Assembly: GCF_014648995.1 (NCBI RefSeq)
Contig: NZ_BMSE01000010.1
Coordinates: 62,001-126,000, forward strand
Length of the DNA stretch: 64,000 bases
Direction of reading: 5' to 3'
Origin: Streptomyces massasporeus
Lineage (GTDB): Bacteria > Actinomycetota > Actinomycetes > Streptomycetales > Streptomycetaceae
Under the pieces are notes generated by a model. It was not told the DNA's origin and did no database searches. It saw only the letters and a program-made list of their open reading frames with translations. The stretch's first letter is position 1. Every line of letters begins with the position of its first letter. Of this stretch, positions 47,147 to 56,580 are shown piece by piece. The position numbers were made by a program, and so were the translations under genes.

Positions 47147-48463
47147 TCACCGCAGCTGCGGAAGCAGCCGGTCCGGCCCCTTCTGCTCCTCCTTGCGCAG
47201 CTTCGCGCGCAGTTCCTGCTCCGACTCCGACAGGGGGCCGGGCGCGACAGGTGGCGGTACGCCCTGAACCGTCTCTCCCGCCGGCACCGGTGGCTCGTAG
47301 TGGGTGGGGGCCGTGCGGACGGTGAGGGCCGTGGTGCCGATCAGGGCCACCGTGAAGGCGATGGCGGCCCGGGTCCAGAACCGGGCCCTGCGTTCCCCGC
47401 CCCTCCGCACGAGCGACGGTTTCGCGGCCCGCAGCCGCTCGGTGGACGCCAGCTCGACCAGCCGCCAGTGCAGTGTTTCCGGGTCCGCCAGTTCAGGCAG
47501 CCGCTCGGCGAGCGCCTCGCGCGCGTGTGCCAGCCGGTTCACGGCCGCCCGGGTGCTCGCCTCGGTCTCCGCCGCCGTCTCCGGCAGGCCGAGCCCGACG
47601 CCGTCGTAGAGCACCAGCGTGCGGCGGTAGGGCGGCGGGAGCTTCAGCAGGGTGTCCATCAGCGCCCGGTCGAAGGCGTCGGCCGGCGGCGGCTCGGGGT
47701 GCCGGTGACGCAGCCGGAGCCGGTGCCACGGGGAGAGGGCGCACTCGTAGGCCATCGCGCGCACCCAGCCCGCCGGGTCGCGGTCGCGGGCCACCTCGGG
47801 CCAGCGCTGCCACGCGATCTGGAAGGCCCGCTCCACCGACTCCCGGGCCAGTTCACGGCGGCCGGTCAGCAGATAGGTCTGCCGGACGAGCGCGGGTGCG
47901 CAGAAGGCGTAGAGCGCGTCGAAGGCCTGATCGGGGGTCAGCGCGGTGAGGGCGTCGTCCGGGCGGTGCGGGGGTGTCGTACGCCGGTGTTCGGTGAGGA
48001 TGACGCGGTGTCCGTGCGGGACGGCGGTGCGGCTGTGGTGCGGGGCGGGGGGACGGCTGTGGTCCGCGGCGGGGGTGTGGCCGTGGTCCGGGACGGTGGC
48101 GGGGCCGCGTCCCCGGTCCTTCGCGGCGGGCGGTCGCTTCCGGTCGTCGGCGACGGCCCTGCGCCGGGCCCGGGCGGTTCGCCGGGAGACCGCGGCCGGG
48201 GGTGCCGGCTCGGTGGTGTCGTCATCGACGGCGTCGTCCTGAGGCGGCGCCACCTCGGGCTCATCGCCCAGCGAGTTGAGCAGCTTCGCGTACTTCTCCC
48301 CTTTGCGGCCGCGCGGCGTGACACGGCCGGTCTCCCATCCGCGCACCGTCTCACCGGTGACGCCTACCCGGGAGGCCAGCTGAGCCCGCGTCAGCGAGGC
48401 TGCCTCGCGCAGGCGTCGGCGTTCCTTGGGTGGTGGGAGCGGGAGGGCAGGGCTCTGCGTCAC
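47147..48463 (-). CDS. Membrane-anchored regulator: XRE helix-turn-helix fused to sigma-70-like domains
   Basis: 438 residues. An XRE/Cro-type HTH at residues about 12-62 (LTRAQLASRVGVTGETVRGW) is followed by a basic, His/Pro-rich linker. A region like ECF sigma 2 comes next (FDALYAFCAPALVRQTYLLT through WVRAMAYECAL), then one like sigma 4 (LLKLPPPYRRTLVLYDGVGL and ETEASTRAAVNRLAHAREAL). One membrane helix near residues 362-382 and about 55 outer residues end the protein. It combines two DNA-binding systems with a membrane tether. No anti-sigma gene adjoins. ATG 48463. Confidence 0.85.
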   Translation of the reverse strand: MTQSPALPLPPPKERRRLREAASLTRAQLASRVGVTGETVRGWETGRVTPRGRKGEKYAKLLNSLGDEPEVAPPQDDAVDDDTTEPAPPAAVSRRTARARRRAVADDRKRPPAAKDRGRGPATVPDHGHTPAADHSRPPAPHHSRTAVPHGHRVILTEHRRTTPPHRPDDALTALTPDQAFDALYAFCAPALVRQTYLLTGRRELARESVERAFQIAWQRWPEVARDRDPAGWVRAMAYECALSPWHRLRLRHRHPEPPPADAFDRALMDTLLKLPPPYRRTLVLYDGVGLGLPETAAETEASTRAAVNRLAHAREALAERLPELADPETLHWRLVELASTERLRAAKPSLVRRGGERRARFWTRAAIAFTVALIGTTALTVRTAPTHYEPPVPAGETVQGVPPPVAPGPLSESEQELRAKLRKEEQKGPDRLLPQLR

Positions 48464-48559
48464 AGGGCGCCCCTCTGTCCGAAAAAGTACACAAACGTAT
48501 TTTGAGCGACACAGCGAGGGTTCGCCTGTTACGCCGGTAAAGCGCGTGTCGTTGGGAGC

Positions 48560-50587
48560 ATGGCGGGCGTGACCGAGATGACCGCTCGCCGACGTTCGCC
48601 GTCACCCCTGCTCACCCGGATGCGTGACCACTCGCCCGGGCTCGCCGGCGGCCTCACGGGTGGCGCGCTCGCGGCGGGCCTCGGGCTCGCGTCGTTCGCC
48701 ATGCTGGTGATGCTGCTGTGGATCCTCTCGCCGTACCCGGACAGCGGGCCCGGCGGAGCCATGCACGTGGCGGCGGCGCTGTGGCTGCTGGCGCACGGTG
48801 CCGAGCTGGTCCGCACCGACACGCTCTCCGGCGTTCCCGCCCCCCTCGGCCTCCCGCCCCTGCTGCTGCTCGCCCTGCCGGTGTGGCTGCTGCACCGGGC
48901 GGCACGGGACGCCACGGACGGCGGGGGAGAAGGCGAGGACGACGACTACGAGAGCGACGACGAGGGGGGCCTCGCCGTCGCCGCGAGCCGGCCCCTGGCC
49001 TCCCCCCGCACCGCGTGGACGGGCGTCGTCCTCGGCTACCTCGCCGTCGCCGCGCCCGCCGCCCTCTACGCCGCCGGGGGTGTGCTGCGGCCGTCATGGG
49101 TGTGGACCGGGGTGTGCGTCCCGCTGGTCGCCGTCGTGGCAGCGGGGGCGGGCGTGTGGTCCGCGTACGGCCGTCCGGGCCGGCCGCTGCGGCGGTTGCT
49201 GGGCGTGCTGCCGGCGGGAGTACGCCCGCTGGTGCTCGGCCCGGACGGGCGCCCCGGCGTTGCCGCCCGGGCCTCGGCGGCCGGGGTGGCGGTGCTCCTC
49301 GGAGGCGGTGCGCTGCTGGTGCTGGCGTCGCTGGCGTGGCACGGTGCGGCGACCCAGGCGTCGCTGCTCCGGCTGACCGAGGGGTGGTCGGGGCGGTTCG
49401 CCGTGCTGCTGCTGTGCGTGGCGCTGCTCCCGAACGCGGCGGTGTGGGGCGCCGCTTACGCCCTCGGCCCCGGTTTCGCCCTCGGCGCCGGCCACGCGGT
49501 CGGCCCGCTGGCCTCGGCGCCGGCCCCGTTCCTACCGCCGTTTCCGCTGCTGGCTGCGGTACCGGAGGCGGGGCAGGGGGCGCCGGTGCACTGGGCGGCC
49601 GGGGCGGTGCCGGTGGTCGCCGCGGTGGTCGTGGGCTGGACGGTGGCCACGGGTGCGGTGTCGGCGGAGCGTGGCGGGACGGGGCCGGGCGGCACGCGGG
49701 CGGCCGCCTGGTCGACCGGCCGCACCGTCGGTGCCGCCGCGCTGGCGTCGATGGTGTGCGCGGCCTTGCTCGCGGGGCTGGCGGGGCTGTCGGGCGGCCC
49801 GCTCGGTGCCGGCGTGCTGTCCCGGTTCGGCCCGGTCTGGTGGCAGGCCGCCGCCGCGACGCTGGCCTGGCTGGGACTGCTGGCGATCCCGACGGCTGTG
49901 GGAGTGCGGGCCCGGCGGTGCCGGTCTCTCCGGACGGAGGAGGCGAAGATCGGCAAACAGCGCGAGGACACGACCGGGGGCACCGACGGGCCCGGGCGGC
50001 TGGGCAAGGGGCCCCGGCTGGGCCGCGCTCGGTTCACGCGCACGGGAGTGGCCGGAATCGCGGGAGTGGCCGGGGGTGCCGGGGGCGTGGACGGCACTCG
50101 GGGTGCCGGACGGGTTGATGGCTCTCGGGGTGCCGGACGGGCCGACGGTTCCCGGGGTGCCGGGTCGTCCACGGGTGACGAGGACGCCGAGGGCTTCTGG
50201 GGTGCCGGGGTCTTGGACGGCGCTTGGGATGCTGGAGCCGCTGACGGACCTCGGGGCGCCGGACGAGCCGCGGGTGCGCGGGCTTCCGGGCGATCCGGGG
50301 GCGACGAGGACGACGGGGCTTTCTGGGGAGCGGGGGACCCGGGCGCTGTCCCGGGTGCCGGGCACGCCGGGCGTGATGCTGCGCCGACGAGCGGGATGCC
50401 GTCGTCGCACACCACGGACCCGGCGTCGAACGCGCCCCTCGCCCCCCACGCCCCCTACGAGCCCTTCGAGCATGACGCCCTCTACGGCCTGCGCGACCAG
50501 GATGGCGAAACGGACTTCGGCCTGTACGACTTCCTGCCGTCCGACCCTGCCCCGTCCGACCGGTCCGCCCCGCCGGAGAGCACCTGA
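48560..50587 (+). CDS. DUF6350-type polytopic membrane protein
   Basis: 675 residues with about ten membrane helices in the first 460 residues. A cytoplasmic tail of about 210 residues follows, rich in Gly, Ala, Asp and Arg, with GAGRVDGSRGAGRADG-type repeats and an acidic C-terminal LYGLRDQDGETDFGLYDFLP. The gene sits just upstream of purN/purH on the same strand but is separated by an opposing gene. Start uncertain: ATG 48560, GTG 48569 or ATG 48575. Function unknown. Confidence 0.82.
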   Translation: MAGVTEMTARRRSPSPLLTRMRDHSPGLAGGLTGGALAAGLGLASFAMLVMLLWILSPYPDSGPGGAMHVAAALWLLAHGAELVRTDTLSGVPAPLGLPPLLLLALPVWLLHRAARDATDGGGEGEDDDYESDDEGGLAVAASRPLASPRTAWTGVVLGYLAVAAPAALYAAGGVLRPSWVWTGVCVPLVAVVAAGAGVWSAYGRPGRPLRRLLGVLPAGVRPLVLGPDGRPGVAARASAAGVAVLLGGGALLVLASLAWHGAATQASLLRLTEGWSGRFAVLLLCVALLPNAAVWGAAYALGPGFALGAGHAVGPLASAPAPFLPPFPLLAAVPEAGQGAPVHWAAGAVPVVAAVVVGWTVATGAVSAERGGTGPGGTRAAAWSTGRTVGAAALASMVCAALLAGLAGLSGGPLGAGVLSRFGPVWWQAAAATLAWLGLLAIPTAVGVRARRCRSLRTEEAKIGKQREDTTGGTDGPGRLGKGPRLGRARFTRTGVAGIAGVAGGAGGVDGTRGAGRVDGSRGAGRADGSRGAGSSTGDEDAEGFWGAGVLDGAWDAGAADGPRGAGRAAGARASGRSGGDEDDGAFWGAGDPGAVPGAGHAGRDAAPTSGMPSSHTTDPASNAPLAPHAPYEPFEHDALYGLRDQDGETDFGLYDFLPSDPAPSDRSAPPEST

Positions 50588-50588
50588 G

Positions 50589-50640
50589 ACGTCAGTCGTC
50601 AGTCGTCAGGCATCAGTCGTCAGTCATCGGTCGTCAGTCG
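50589..50640. repeat. 7-bp tandem repeats (cagtcgt)
   Basis: About seven imperfect copies of gtcagtc between the ends of two convergent genes; the last unit contains the stop codon of the minus-strand gene. Confidence 0.75.
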
Positions 50641-51431
50641 TTCGTCCCCAGGAACCCTCGGAGCTCCTCCGGCAGAAGCTTGGAGCAGGACTGCTTCGCC
50701 TCGTTCGTGAGGGCGTCGTTGGTGCACGTGTAGTAGTCGCGGTAGACCAGCTGCGCCGTGAAGGACGCGGCGACCAGGGCGATCGCCAGGGACGCCGTGA
50801 CCAGGCCGCTCACCGCCGCCGTCGTCTGGGGGCGGCCACCGCCCTGCTGCTCGGGGGCGGGGGAGTCCGGGTCCGGCCTGCGGGGCTTGGCGCGCAGGGA
50901 GCTGATGGCCCAGTACAGGGCGAGCGCGCCGAGCAGCAGCGCCACGTACGGCCAGCTGAAGAGGGCGAAGAAGAAGGCCCACATGCCCGACAGCAGGGCA
51001 TAGCGCGCCCGGCGCTGCGCGGGATCCGTCGGGTCCCAGCGCGCGTTCGGGCCGCCACCCTGAGGGCCGCCGCCCTGGCCCTCGGGCCCGCCGCGGGGGC
51101 GCTCGCCGAAGCCGCCGGGGGAGCGGCCGGGTTGCTGGTCGCTCCACTGGCTGCCCCAGGGCGAGCGGTCTCCACCGTTGCCGTCACCGGAGTCCTGGGA
51201 GTCGTCACCCGACGGGCGCCGCGGCTGCCAGGGCCGGTCCGGCGTGCCCTCGGGCGGCGGGGCGAAGGGATTGTCCTCCTGGGATCCGCGCCCCCGCCCC
51301 TGCCCGCCGTCGCCGCCCGAAGGTGCGTCGGGCGGTGAGCTGGGGCGCTCCCGCAGCAGCACGGCGCCGCGCTCCCCTCCCTGCGGCAACAGCTGGGGGA
51401 ACGTGAGGAGTCGCAGGCTGCGGTCCGGCAT
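50634..51431 (-). CDS. Membrane protein with Gly/Pro-rich N-terminus
   Basis: 265 residues. The first 140 are Gly/Pro/Gln/Arg-rich and probably disordered. Two membrane helices follow (LLSGMWAFFFALFSWPYVAL and a second around VSGLVTASLAIALVAASFT), then a short outer tail with two cysteines (YYTCTNDALTNEAKQSCSKL). ATG 51431. Divergent from purN across 305 bp. No family function known. Confidence 0.82.
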   Translation of the reverse strand: MPDRSLRLLTFPQLLPQGGERGAVLLRERPSSPPDAPSGGDGGQGRGRGSQEDNPFAPPPEGTPDRPWQPRRPSGDDSQDSGDGNGGDRSPWGSQWSDQQPGRSPGGFGERPRGGPEGQGGGPQGGGPNARWDPTDPAQRRARYALLSGMWAFFFALFSWPYVALLLGALALYWAISSLRAKPRRPDPDSPAPEQQGGGRPQTTAAVSGLVTASLAIALVAASFTAQLVYRDYYTCTNDALTNEAKQSCSKLLPEELRGFLGTND

Positions 51432-51736
51432 CAAGTGAGCGTCTTCCCGTTGGTAGGGGGCAATGTGTGGACAGAACGGAACGGCGTCGGACCCGGGTCC
51501 GTCACCTCCTGAACGCACCACGTCCGGACGTCGTTCCCGAACCGGCTCCGTCCAGACGCTACCTTCCGGCCATGCCCCCGTCCCGTGGGGGCCGTCCGGT
51601 GTGCCGGTATCGTTGCTGACGGTCGACCGGTTCGTAGGCTTCCCCGTATCCGGGGACGCAAAGCATTCGTATGAATGTACAAAACGTTGAGCGCCGACCA
51701 CCTTGGACAGACGCTCCCCCGAGAAAGGCCCCCACC

Positions 51737-52375
51737 GTGGCCGCCAAGCCCGTGGCCCCGCGCGCCAAGCGCCTCGTCGTGCTGGTCTCCGGATCCGGCA
51801 CCAACCTCCAGGCGCTGCTCGACGAGATCGCCGCCGTCGGCGCACCGGAGTACGGGGCCGAGATCGTGGCCGTCGGTGCGGACCGCGAGGGCATCGAGGG
51901 GCTGGCGCGGGCCGAGCGCGCCGGGCTGCCGGCCTTCGTGTGCAAGGTCAAGGACCACGGCAGCCGCGAGGAGTGGGACGCCGCCCTCGCCGAGGCCGTC
52001 GCGGCGCACGAGCCCGACCTCGTCGTCTCCGCCGGGTTCATGAAGATCGTCGGCAAGGAGTTCCTCGCGCGGTTCGGCGGGCGGTTCGTCAACACCCACC
52101 CCGCGCTCCTGCCCAGTTTCCCGGGAGCCCACGGCGTGCGGGACGCGCTCGCGTACGGCGCCAAGGTCACCGGCTGCACCGTCCACTTCGTCGACGACGG
52201 CGTCGACACCGGGCCGATCATCGCGCAGGGCGTGGTGGAGATCCGGGACGAGGACGACGAAGGCGCTCTGCACGAGCGCATCAAGGAAGTCGAGCGAAGG
52301 CTGCTCGTCGAGGTCGTGGGGCGCCTCGCCCGCAACGGCTATCGCATTGAGGGACGAAAGGTAGTTATCCAGTGA
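51737..52375 (+). CDS. purN: Phosphoribosylglycinamide formyltransferase
   Basis: 212 residues, the usual length. It transfers the formyl group of 10-formyl-THF to GAR in purine synthesis. Visible: SGSGTNLQALLD phosphate loop, catalytic Asn-His pair in NTHPALLPSFPG and Asp in HFVDDGVDTGPII. GTG 51737 has AAAGG 8 nt upstream. It overlaps purH by 4 bp (GTGA). Confidence 0.97.
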   Translation: MAAKPVAPRAKRLVVLVSGSGTNLQALLDEIAAVGAPEYGAEIVAVGADREGIEGLARAERAGLPAFVCKVKDHGSREEWDAALAEAVAAHEPDLVVSAGFMKIVGKEFLARFGGRFVNTHPALLPSFPGAHGVRDALAYGAKVTGCTVHFVDDGVDTGPIIAQGVVEIRDEDDEGALHERIKEVERRLLVEVVGRLARNGYRIEGRKVVIQ

Positions 52376-53934
52376 CCGCCGAGAGCAACAAGCGGCCCCT
52401 TCGCCGGGCGCTCGTCAGCGTCTACGACAAGACCGGTCTCGAGGACCTCGCGCGCGGGCTCCACGAGGCCGGGGTCGAGCTCGTCTCCACCGGCTCCACC
52501 GCCGCGAAGATCGCCGCTGCCGGCGTCCCCGTCACCAAGGTCGAGGAGCTCACCGGCTTCCCCGAGTGCCTGGACGGCCGGGTCAAGACCCTGCACCCGC
52601 GCGTGCACGCGGGCATCCTCGCCGACCTGCGCCTGGACAGCCACCGCGAGCAGCTCGCCGAGCTGGGTGTCGAGCCGTTCGACCTCGTCGTCGTGAACCT
52701 CTACCCGTTCCGCGAGACCGTCGCCTCGGGTGCCTCGCCCGACGAGTGCGTCGAGCAGATCGACATCGGCGGTCCCTCCATGGTCCGGGCCGCCGCGAAG
52801 AACCACCCGTCGGTCGCGGTCGTCACGAGCCCGGCCCGGTACGCCGATGTGCTCAAGGCCGTCCAGGGCGGCGGCTTCGACCTCGCCACCCGCAAGCGGC
52901 TCGCCGCCGAGGCCTTCCAGCACACGGCCGCCTACGACGTGGCCGTCGCCTCCTGGTTCGCCTCCTCCTACGCGCCCGTGGACGAGTCGCAGTTCCCCGA
53001 CTTCCTCGGCGCCACCTGGGAGCGCGAGCACACCCTGCGCTACGGCGAGAACCCGCACCAGCCGGCGGCCCTGTACGTCTCGGGCACCGGCGGCCTCGCC
53101 CAGGCCGAGCAGCTGCACGGCAAGGAGATGTCGTACAACAACTACACGGACACGGACGCCGCCCGCCGTGCCGCGTACGACCACGCCGAGCCGTGTGTCG
53201 CGATCATCAAGCACGCCAACCCCTGCGGCATCGCCGTCGGCGCGGACGTCGCCGAGGCGCACCGCAAGGCGCACGCGTGCGACCCGCTGTCGGCGTTCGG
53301 CGGCGTGATCGCGGTCAACCGCCCGGTCAGCAAGGAGATGGCGGAGCAGGTCGCGGAGATCTTCACCGAGGTCATCGTCGCGCCCGGATACGAGGACGGG
53401 GCCCTGGAGGCCCTCACCAAGAAGAAGAACATCCGCGTGCTGCGCTGTGCCGACGGGCCGGCCGCGCCGGTCGAGGTCAAGCCGATCGACGGCGGCGCGC
53501 TGCTCCAGGTCACCGACCGCCTCCAGGCCGACGGCGACGACCCGGCCCACTGGACGCTGGCGACCGGTGAGGCGCTGAGCGCCGACGAGCTGGCCGAGCT
53601 GTCCTTCGCCTGGAGGGCCTGCCGCGCGGTGAAGTCCAACGCGATCCTTCTCGCCAAGGACGGCGCCTCGGTCGGCGTCGGTATGGGGCAGGTCAACCGG
53701 GTGGACTCCGCGAAGCTGGCCGTCGAGCGGGCCGGTGCCGAGCGTGCCGCGGGCGCGTACGCCGCGTCGGACGCGTTCTTCCCCTTCCCGGACGGCCTGG
53801 AGATCCTCACCGCTGCCGGAGTCAAGGCCGTGGTCCAGCCCGGCGGTTCGGTCCGTGACGAGCTGGTCGTGGAGGCCGCGCAGAAGGCCGGCGTCACGAT
53901 GTACTTCACGGGGACGCGGCACTTCTTCCACTGA
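52372..53934 (+). CDS. purH: AICAR transformylase/IMP cyclohydrolase
   Basis: 520 residues, bifunctional, catalysing the last two steps to IMP. N-terminal cyclohydrolase domain (VSVYDKTGLEDLARGLHEAG, KTLHPRVHAGIL) and C-terminal transformylase with KHANPCGIA and the SDAFFPFPDGLE region are all intact. It starts within the purN stop, a normal operon. FolD, which makes its 10-formyl-THF, is encoded 3.6 kb downstream. Confidence 0.98.
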   Translation: MTAESNKRPLRRALVSVYDKTGLEDLARGLHEAGVELVSTGSTAAKIAAAGVPVTKVEELTGFPECLDGRVKTLHPRVHAGILADLRLDSHREQLAELGVEPFDLVVVNLYPFRETVASGASPDECVEQIDIGGPSMVRAAAKNHPSVAVVTSPARYADVLKAVQGGGFDLATRKRLAAEAFQHTAAYDVAVASWFASSYAPVDESQFPDFLGATWEREHTLRYGENPHQPAALYVSGTGGLAQAEQLHGKEMSYNNYTDTDAARRAAYDHAEPCVAIIKHANPCGIAVGADVAEAHRKAHACDPLSAFGGVIAVNRPVSKEMAEQVAEIFTEVIVAPGYEDGALEALTKKKNIRVLRCADGPAAPVEVKPIDGGALLQVTDRLQADGDDPAHWTLATGEALSADELAELSFAWRACRAVKSNAILLAKDGASVGVGMGQVNRVDSAKLAVERAGAERAAGAYAASDAFFPFPDGLEILTAAGVKAVVQPGGSVRDELVVEAAQKAGVTMYFTGTRHFFH

Positions 53935-53944
53935 GCCCGTTGAC

Positions 53945-53978
53945 GGAGCGGGCCGGCGGAGCTCCGCCGGCCCGCTCC
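53945..53978. terminator. Bidirectional intrinsic terminator
   Basis: 16-base arms 53945-53960 and 53963-53978 are exact reverse complements; with a realistic loop the stem is about 13 bp. Between convergent purH and the ALF-repeat gene. Confidence 0.9.
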
Positions 53979-53985
53979 GGCCATG

Positions 53986-54729
53986 TCAGGCGTCGACCTC
54001 GTACCGCCCGGTCTCCAGGAAGTACCGCAGTTCCTCCGGCGTGCCGTCGATGACGTCCTCGGCGGCCGCGCGCAGCGCCGCGCTGATGGTCGGGTCGGCC
54101 AGGATGCGGGCGACGGCGACGCGGTCGTCCTCGGCTTGGGCGAGGCGGTAGCCGGTTTCGAGGAAGGCGCGCAGGGCCTCGGGGGTGTTGGTGTCGAGGG
54201 CCTTGGTGGCTTCGCGCTTGACGCCTCGGCCGGAGTCGGGGTCGCCGATGATGCGGACGATGGCGACGCGGTCGTCCTCGGCCTGGGCGAGGCGGTAGCC
54301 GGTTTCGAGGAAGGCGCGCAGGGCCTCGGGGGTGTTGGTGTCGAGGGCCTTGGTGGCTTCGCGCTTGACGCCTCGGCCGGAGTCGGGGTCGCCGATGATG
54401 CGGACGATGGCGACGCGGTCGTCCTCGGCCTGGGCGAGGCGGTAGCCCGTCTTCAGGAACTCCCGCATGTCCTCCACGGTGCCGTCGAGCGCCTCGTTGG
54501 CCTCGCGGGCGACGCCGCGGCCGGAGTCCGGGTCGGCCAGGATGCGAGCGATCGCGATACGGAGCTCGTCCTCCGACATCTCGTCCACCGGCGTCCCATC
54601 CGCCGGCGCAGCCGACACCACCGCGACCGCCGCGGGAGCGGTGCCGGCGGCGAAGGCCGGAGTGGTGAGCAGGAGGGCGGGCGCCAGGGCGCCGGTGGCG
54701 ACGAGCAGGGCACCGCGGGTGAGTCTCAT
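53986..54729 (-). CDS. Secreted ALF-repeat protein
   Basis: 247 residues. A signal peptide (MRLTRGALLVATGALAPALL, ending near AFA) is followed by four ALF-type repeats of 48-49 residues with the core RIxxDPDSGRGVxREAxxALD and FLETGYRLAQAEDDR. ALF repeats are common in Streptomyces secreted proteins and of unknown function. Repeats two and three are almost identical in DNA, showing recent duplication. ATG 54729 is chosen at the signal peptide. Confidence 0.87.
   Translation of the reverse strand: MRLTRGALLVATGALAPALLLTTPAFAAGTAPAAVAVVSAAPADGTPVDEMSEDELRIAIARILADPDSGRGVAREANEALDGTVEDMREFLKTGYRLAQAEDDRVAIVRIIGDPDSGRGVKREATKALDTNTPEALRAFLETGYRLAQAEDDRVAIVRIIGDPDSGRGVKREATKALDTNTPEALRAFLETGYRLAQAEDDRVAVARILADPTISAALRAAAEDVIDGTPEELRYFLETGRYEVDA
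54121..54414. repeat. 147-bp tandem duplication inside the ALF gene
   Basis: 54121-54267 and 54268-54414 differ at very few positions (for example ttgggcg against ctgggcg). The unit equals 49 codons, one ALF repeat. Confidence 0.9.
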
Positions 54730-54833
54730 GCGTGAACCTTCCTTCGGGACAAGGGAATCGAGAGCATGTTCGCATGTCCCGTTCGGCGGGTCCGCCCATT
54801 TATGACGGTGCGTCAACGCCCTTGTCCGCGAGG

Positions 54834-56405
54834 TCACTTCCGACCGTCGGGCGCGTACTCCTCCAGGAAGTGGGCGACGTGGTCGGCGTAACCGCGTACG
54901 TCCGGCGGCACGCCCTTCGTCGCGTTCACCGTGCGGTACGACGTGCGGTACGCGGAGGCGATCAGGACCTGCCGGTCGCCGGGCAGGTCCTCGTGCAGGC
55001 GTGGGGCGATCCAGCACAGGTAGCGGCCCATTGCCGGGATGGACTCGGCGGGCGGGAAGGGGGGTTGGGGGACCGTCTCGCCGGGGGTGCCGTCCTCGTT
55101 CATCCACCAGCGCAGGACGCGCGGGGTCCAACGGGCGATGCCGTACTCGTTGTTGTCGGGGTCGGAGAGGTCCGGGTCGAAGTCGCTCTCCACCTTCAGC
55201 ATGGCGGCGATCAGGACCGGCGTGACCTCCTTCTGGTCACAGTCGTGCGCCGTCTCGACGATCAGCAGCCGGTAGGCGGGCGGAACGCCCCGGTCGGTGC
55301 GGAGTTCGGAGGCGCCGTACGCGGCGGCGGAGACGTTCGCGGACGCGCCGGACCCGGTTCCGCCGCCGGTTCCGCCGGCGCCCGCCCAGACATTGATGCC
55401 GTAGGCGAGGGCGGCCAGGGCCGCGGCCGCTCCGGTCAGGACGGCCGCGACGGACCCGCGGCGCAGGCGGCGGGCGGTACGCATGCGGCGGGCGGTGCGC
55501 AGGCGGGGCAGGCCGAGGACGCGCCGGTCCGGGCCCGCGGCCGCCGTCACCCGGCGCAGCAGCTCGGTGCCGCCGATGCGCTGCCGGTGCGTCCGGGTCA
55601 GGCAGGCGCGCACGATCTCCCGCCAGCCGTCCGGCAGTTCCGGCGACAGGCGCAGTTCGTCGACGCCGCGGGCGTAGGCCGCCGCCGCGTCGCGCCGGGC
55701 GGTCGAGGTCGCCCCGGGCAGCGGGAAGGAGTCGGTGAGCACGAGGTGGGCGAGGACCCCGAAGGCCCAGATGTCGGCGGACGGGCGGATGCGGCGGCCC
55801 CGTTCGCCGATCTCGGTCCACAGCAGTTCCGGCGGGGTGTAGTCGGGGGTGGAGAAGGCCGGCGTGTAGGCGTGGGTGCCCTCCAGCTCCGCGGCCATGT
55901 TGAAGTCGGCGAGGCGCACCGAACCGTCCGCCATCAGCAGCACGTTGGCCGGCTTCAGATCGCCGTGCACCCAGCCGGCGCCGTGCAACTGGGCGAGGCC
56001 CTCGGCGATCTGCGCGAGCAGCGCGGGGCCGGCCGCGGGCCGGGGCGTCGCGGCGAGCAGGGCCGACAGGGAGCCCTCGGCCTTCTCCAGGACGAGGACG
56101 GTGGCGCCGTCCAGCTCCGGCCGGCCCGGGTCGTCGACCGTCAGCGTCTGGTACATTCGCACCAGCCGCGGGTGCCGCAGCCGCCGGTACAGCTCGACCA
56201 GTTCGCGCAGATGGGTCAGCCGGCGGGGCGTGGCCGTGCCGGTGGGCAGGAACTTCAGCGCGGCCGTGGGCGGCAGCCCGGGGCCGTCACCGACGCGCCG
56301 GGCGGCGTACACACTGCCGAAGGCGCCCGTCGCGAGGGGCTCGCGCACCTCCCAGTCGCCGACCCGGTAGCCCTTGGGCACGGGTACGGCGTACGCCTCG
56401 GTCAC
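54834..56405 (-). CDS. Ser/Thr kinase fused to extracytoplasmic transglycosylase-like domain
   Basis: 523 residues from GTG 56405. The kinase domain (residues about 12-290) keeps Lys51 (ALKFLP) and the catalytic Asp149 and Asn154 (HGDLKPAN, with Gly instead of Arg in HRD), but DFG reads DFN (167-169) and APE reads PPE. A basic stretch and one membrane helix (about 318-342) lead to an outer domain with VLIAAMLKVESDFDP and NNEYGIARWTP. This resembles SLT lytic transglycosylases, with Glu406 as the candidate catalytic acid. A direct link between wall binding or cleavage and inner phosphorylation is inferred. Confidence 0.85.
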   Translation of the reverse strand: MTEAYAVPVPKGYRVGDWEVREPLATGAFGSVYAARRVGDGPGLPPTAALKFLPTGTATPRRLTHLRELVELYRRLRHPRLVRMYQTLTVDDPGRPELDGATVLVLEKAEGSLSALLAATPRPAAGPALLAQIAEGLAQLHGAGWVHGDLKPANVLLMADGSVRLADFNMAAELEGTHAYTPAFSTPDYTPPELLWTEIGERGRRIRPSADIWAFGVLAHLVLTDSFPLPGATSTARRDAAAAYARGVDELRLSPELPDGWREIVRACLTRTHRQRIGGTELLRRVTAAAGPDRRVLGLPRLRTARRMRTARRLRRGSVAAVLTGAAAALAALAYGINVWAGAGGTGGGTGSGASANVSAAAYGASELRTDRGVPPAYRLLIVETAHDCDQKEVTPVLIAAMLKVESDFDPDLSDPDNNEYGIARWTPRVLRWWMNEDGTPGETVPQPPFPPAESIPAMGRYLCWIAPRLHEDLPGDRQVLIASAYRTSYRTVNATKGVPPDVRGYADHVAHFLEEYAPDGRK

Positions 56406-56580
56406 CGGATCGGCCCGGCCGGACGAAGGCCGCCGAAGAGCCGGAAGGCGCCGCGCGCGAGCCTGTCGGGGGTGCGGTTTCGCTCGTCCTCCGTGGTCGG
56501 CGGAGGTACCACGATGATGCTGTACAAGGTGCTCTCCCCGTGCCTGAACAGCTACCACCGTCAGAGTAGGGCGACGCACC

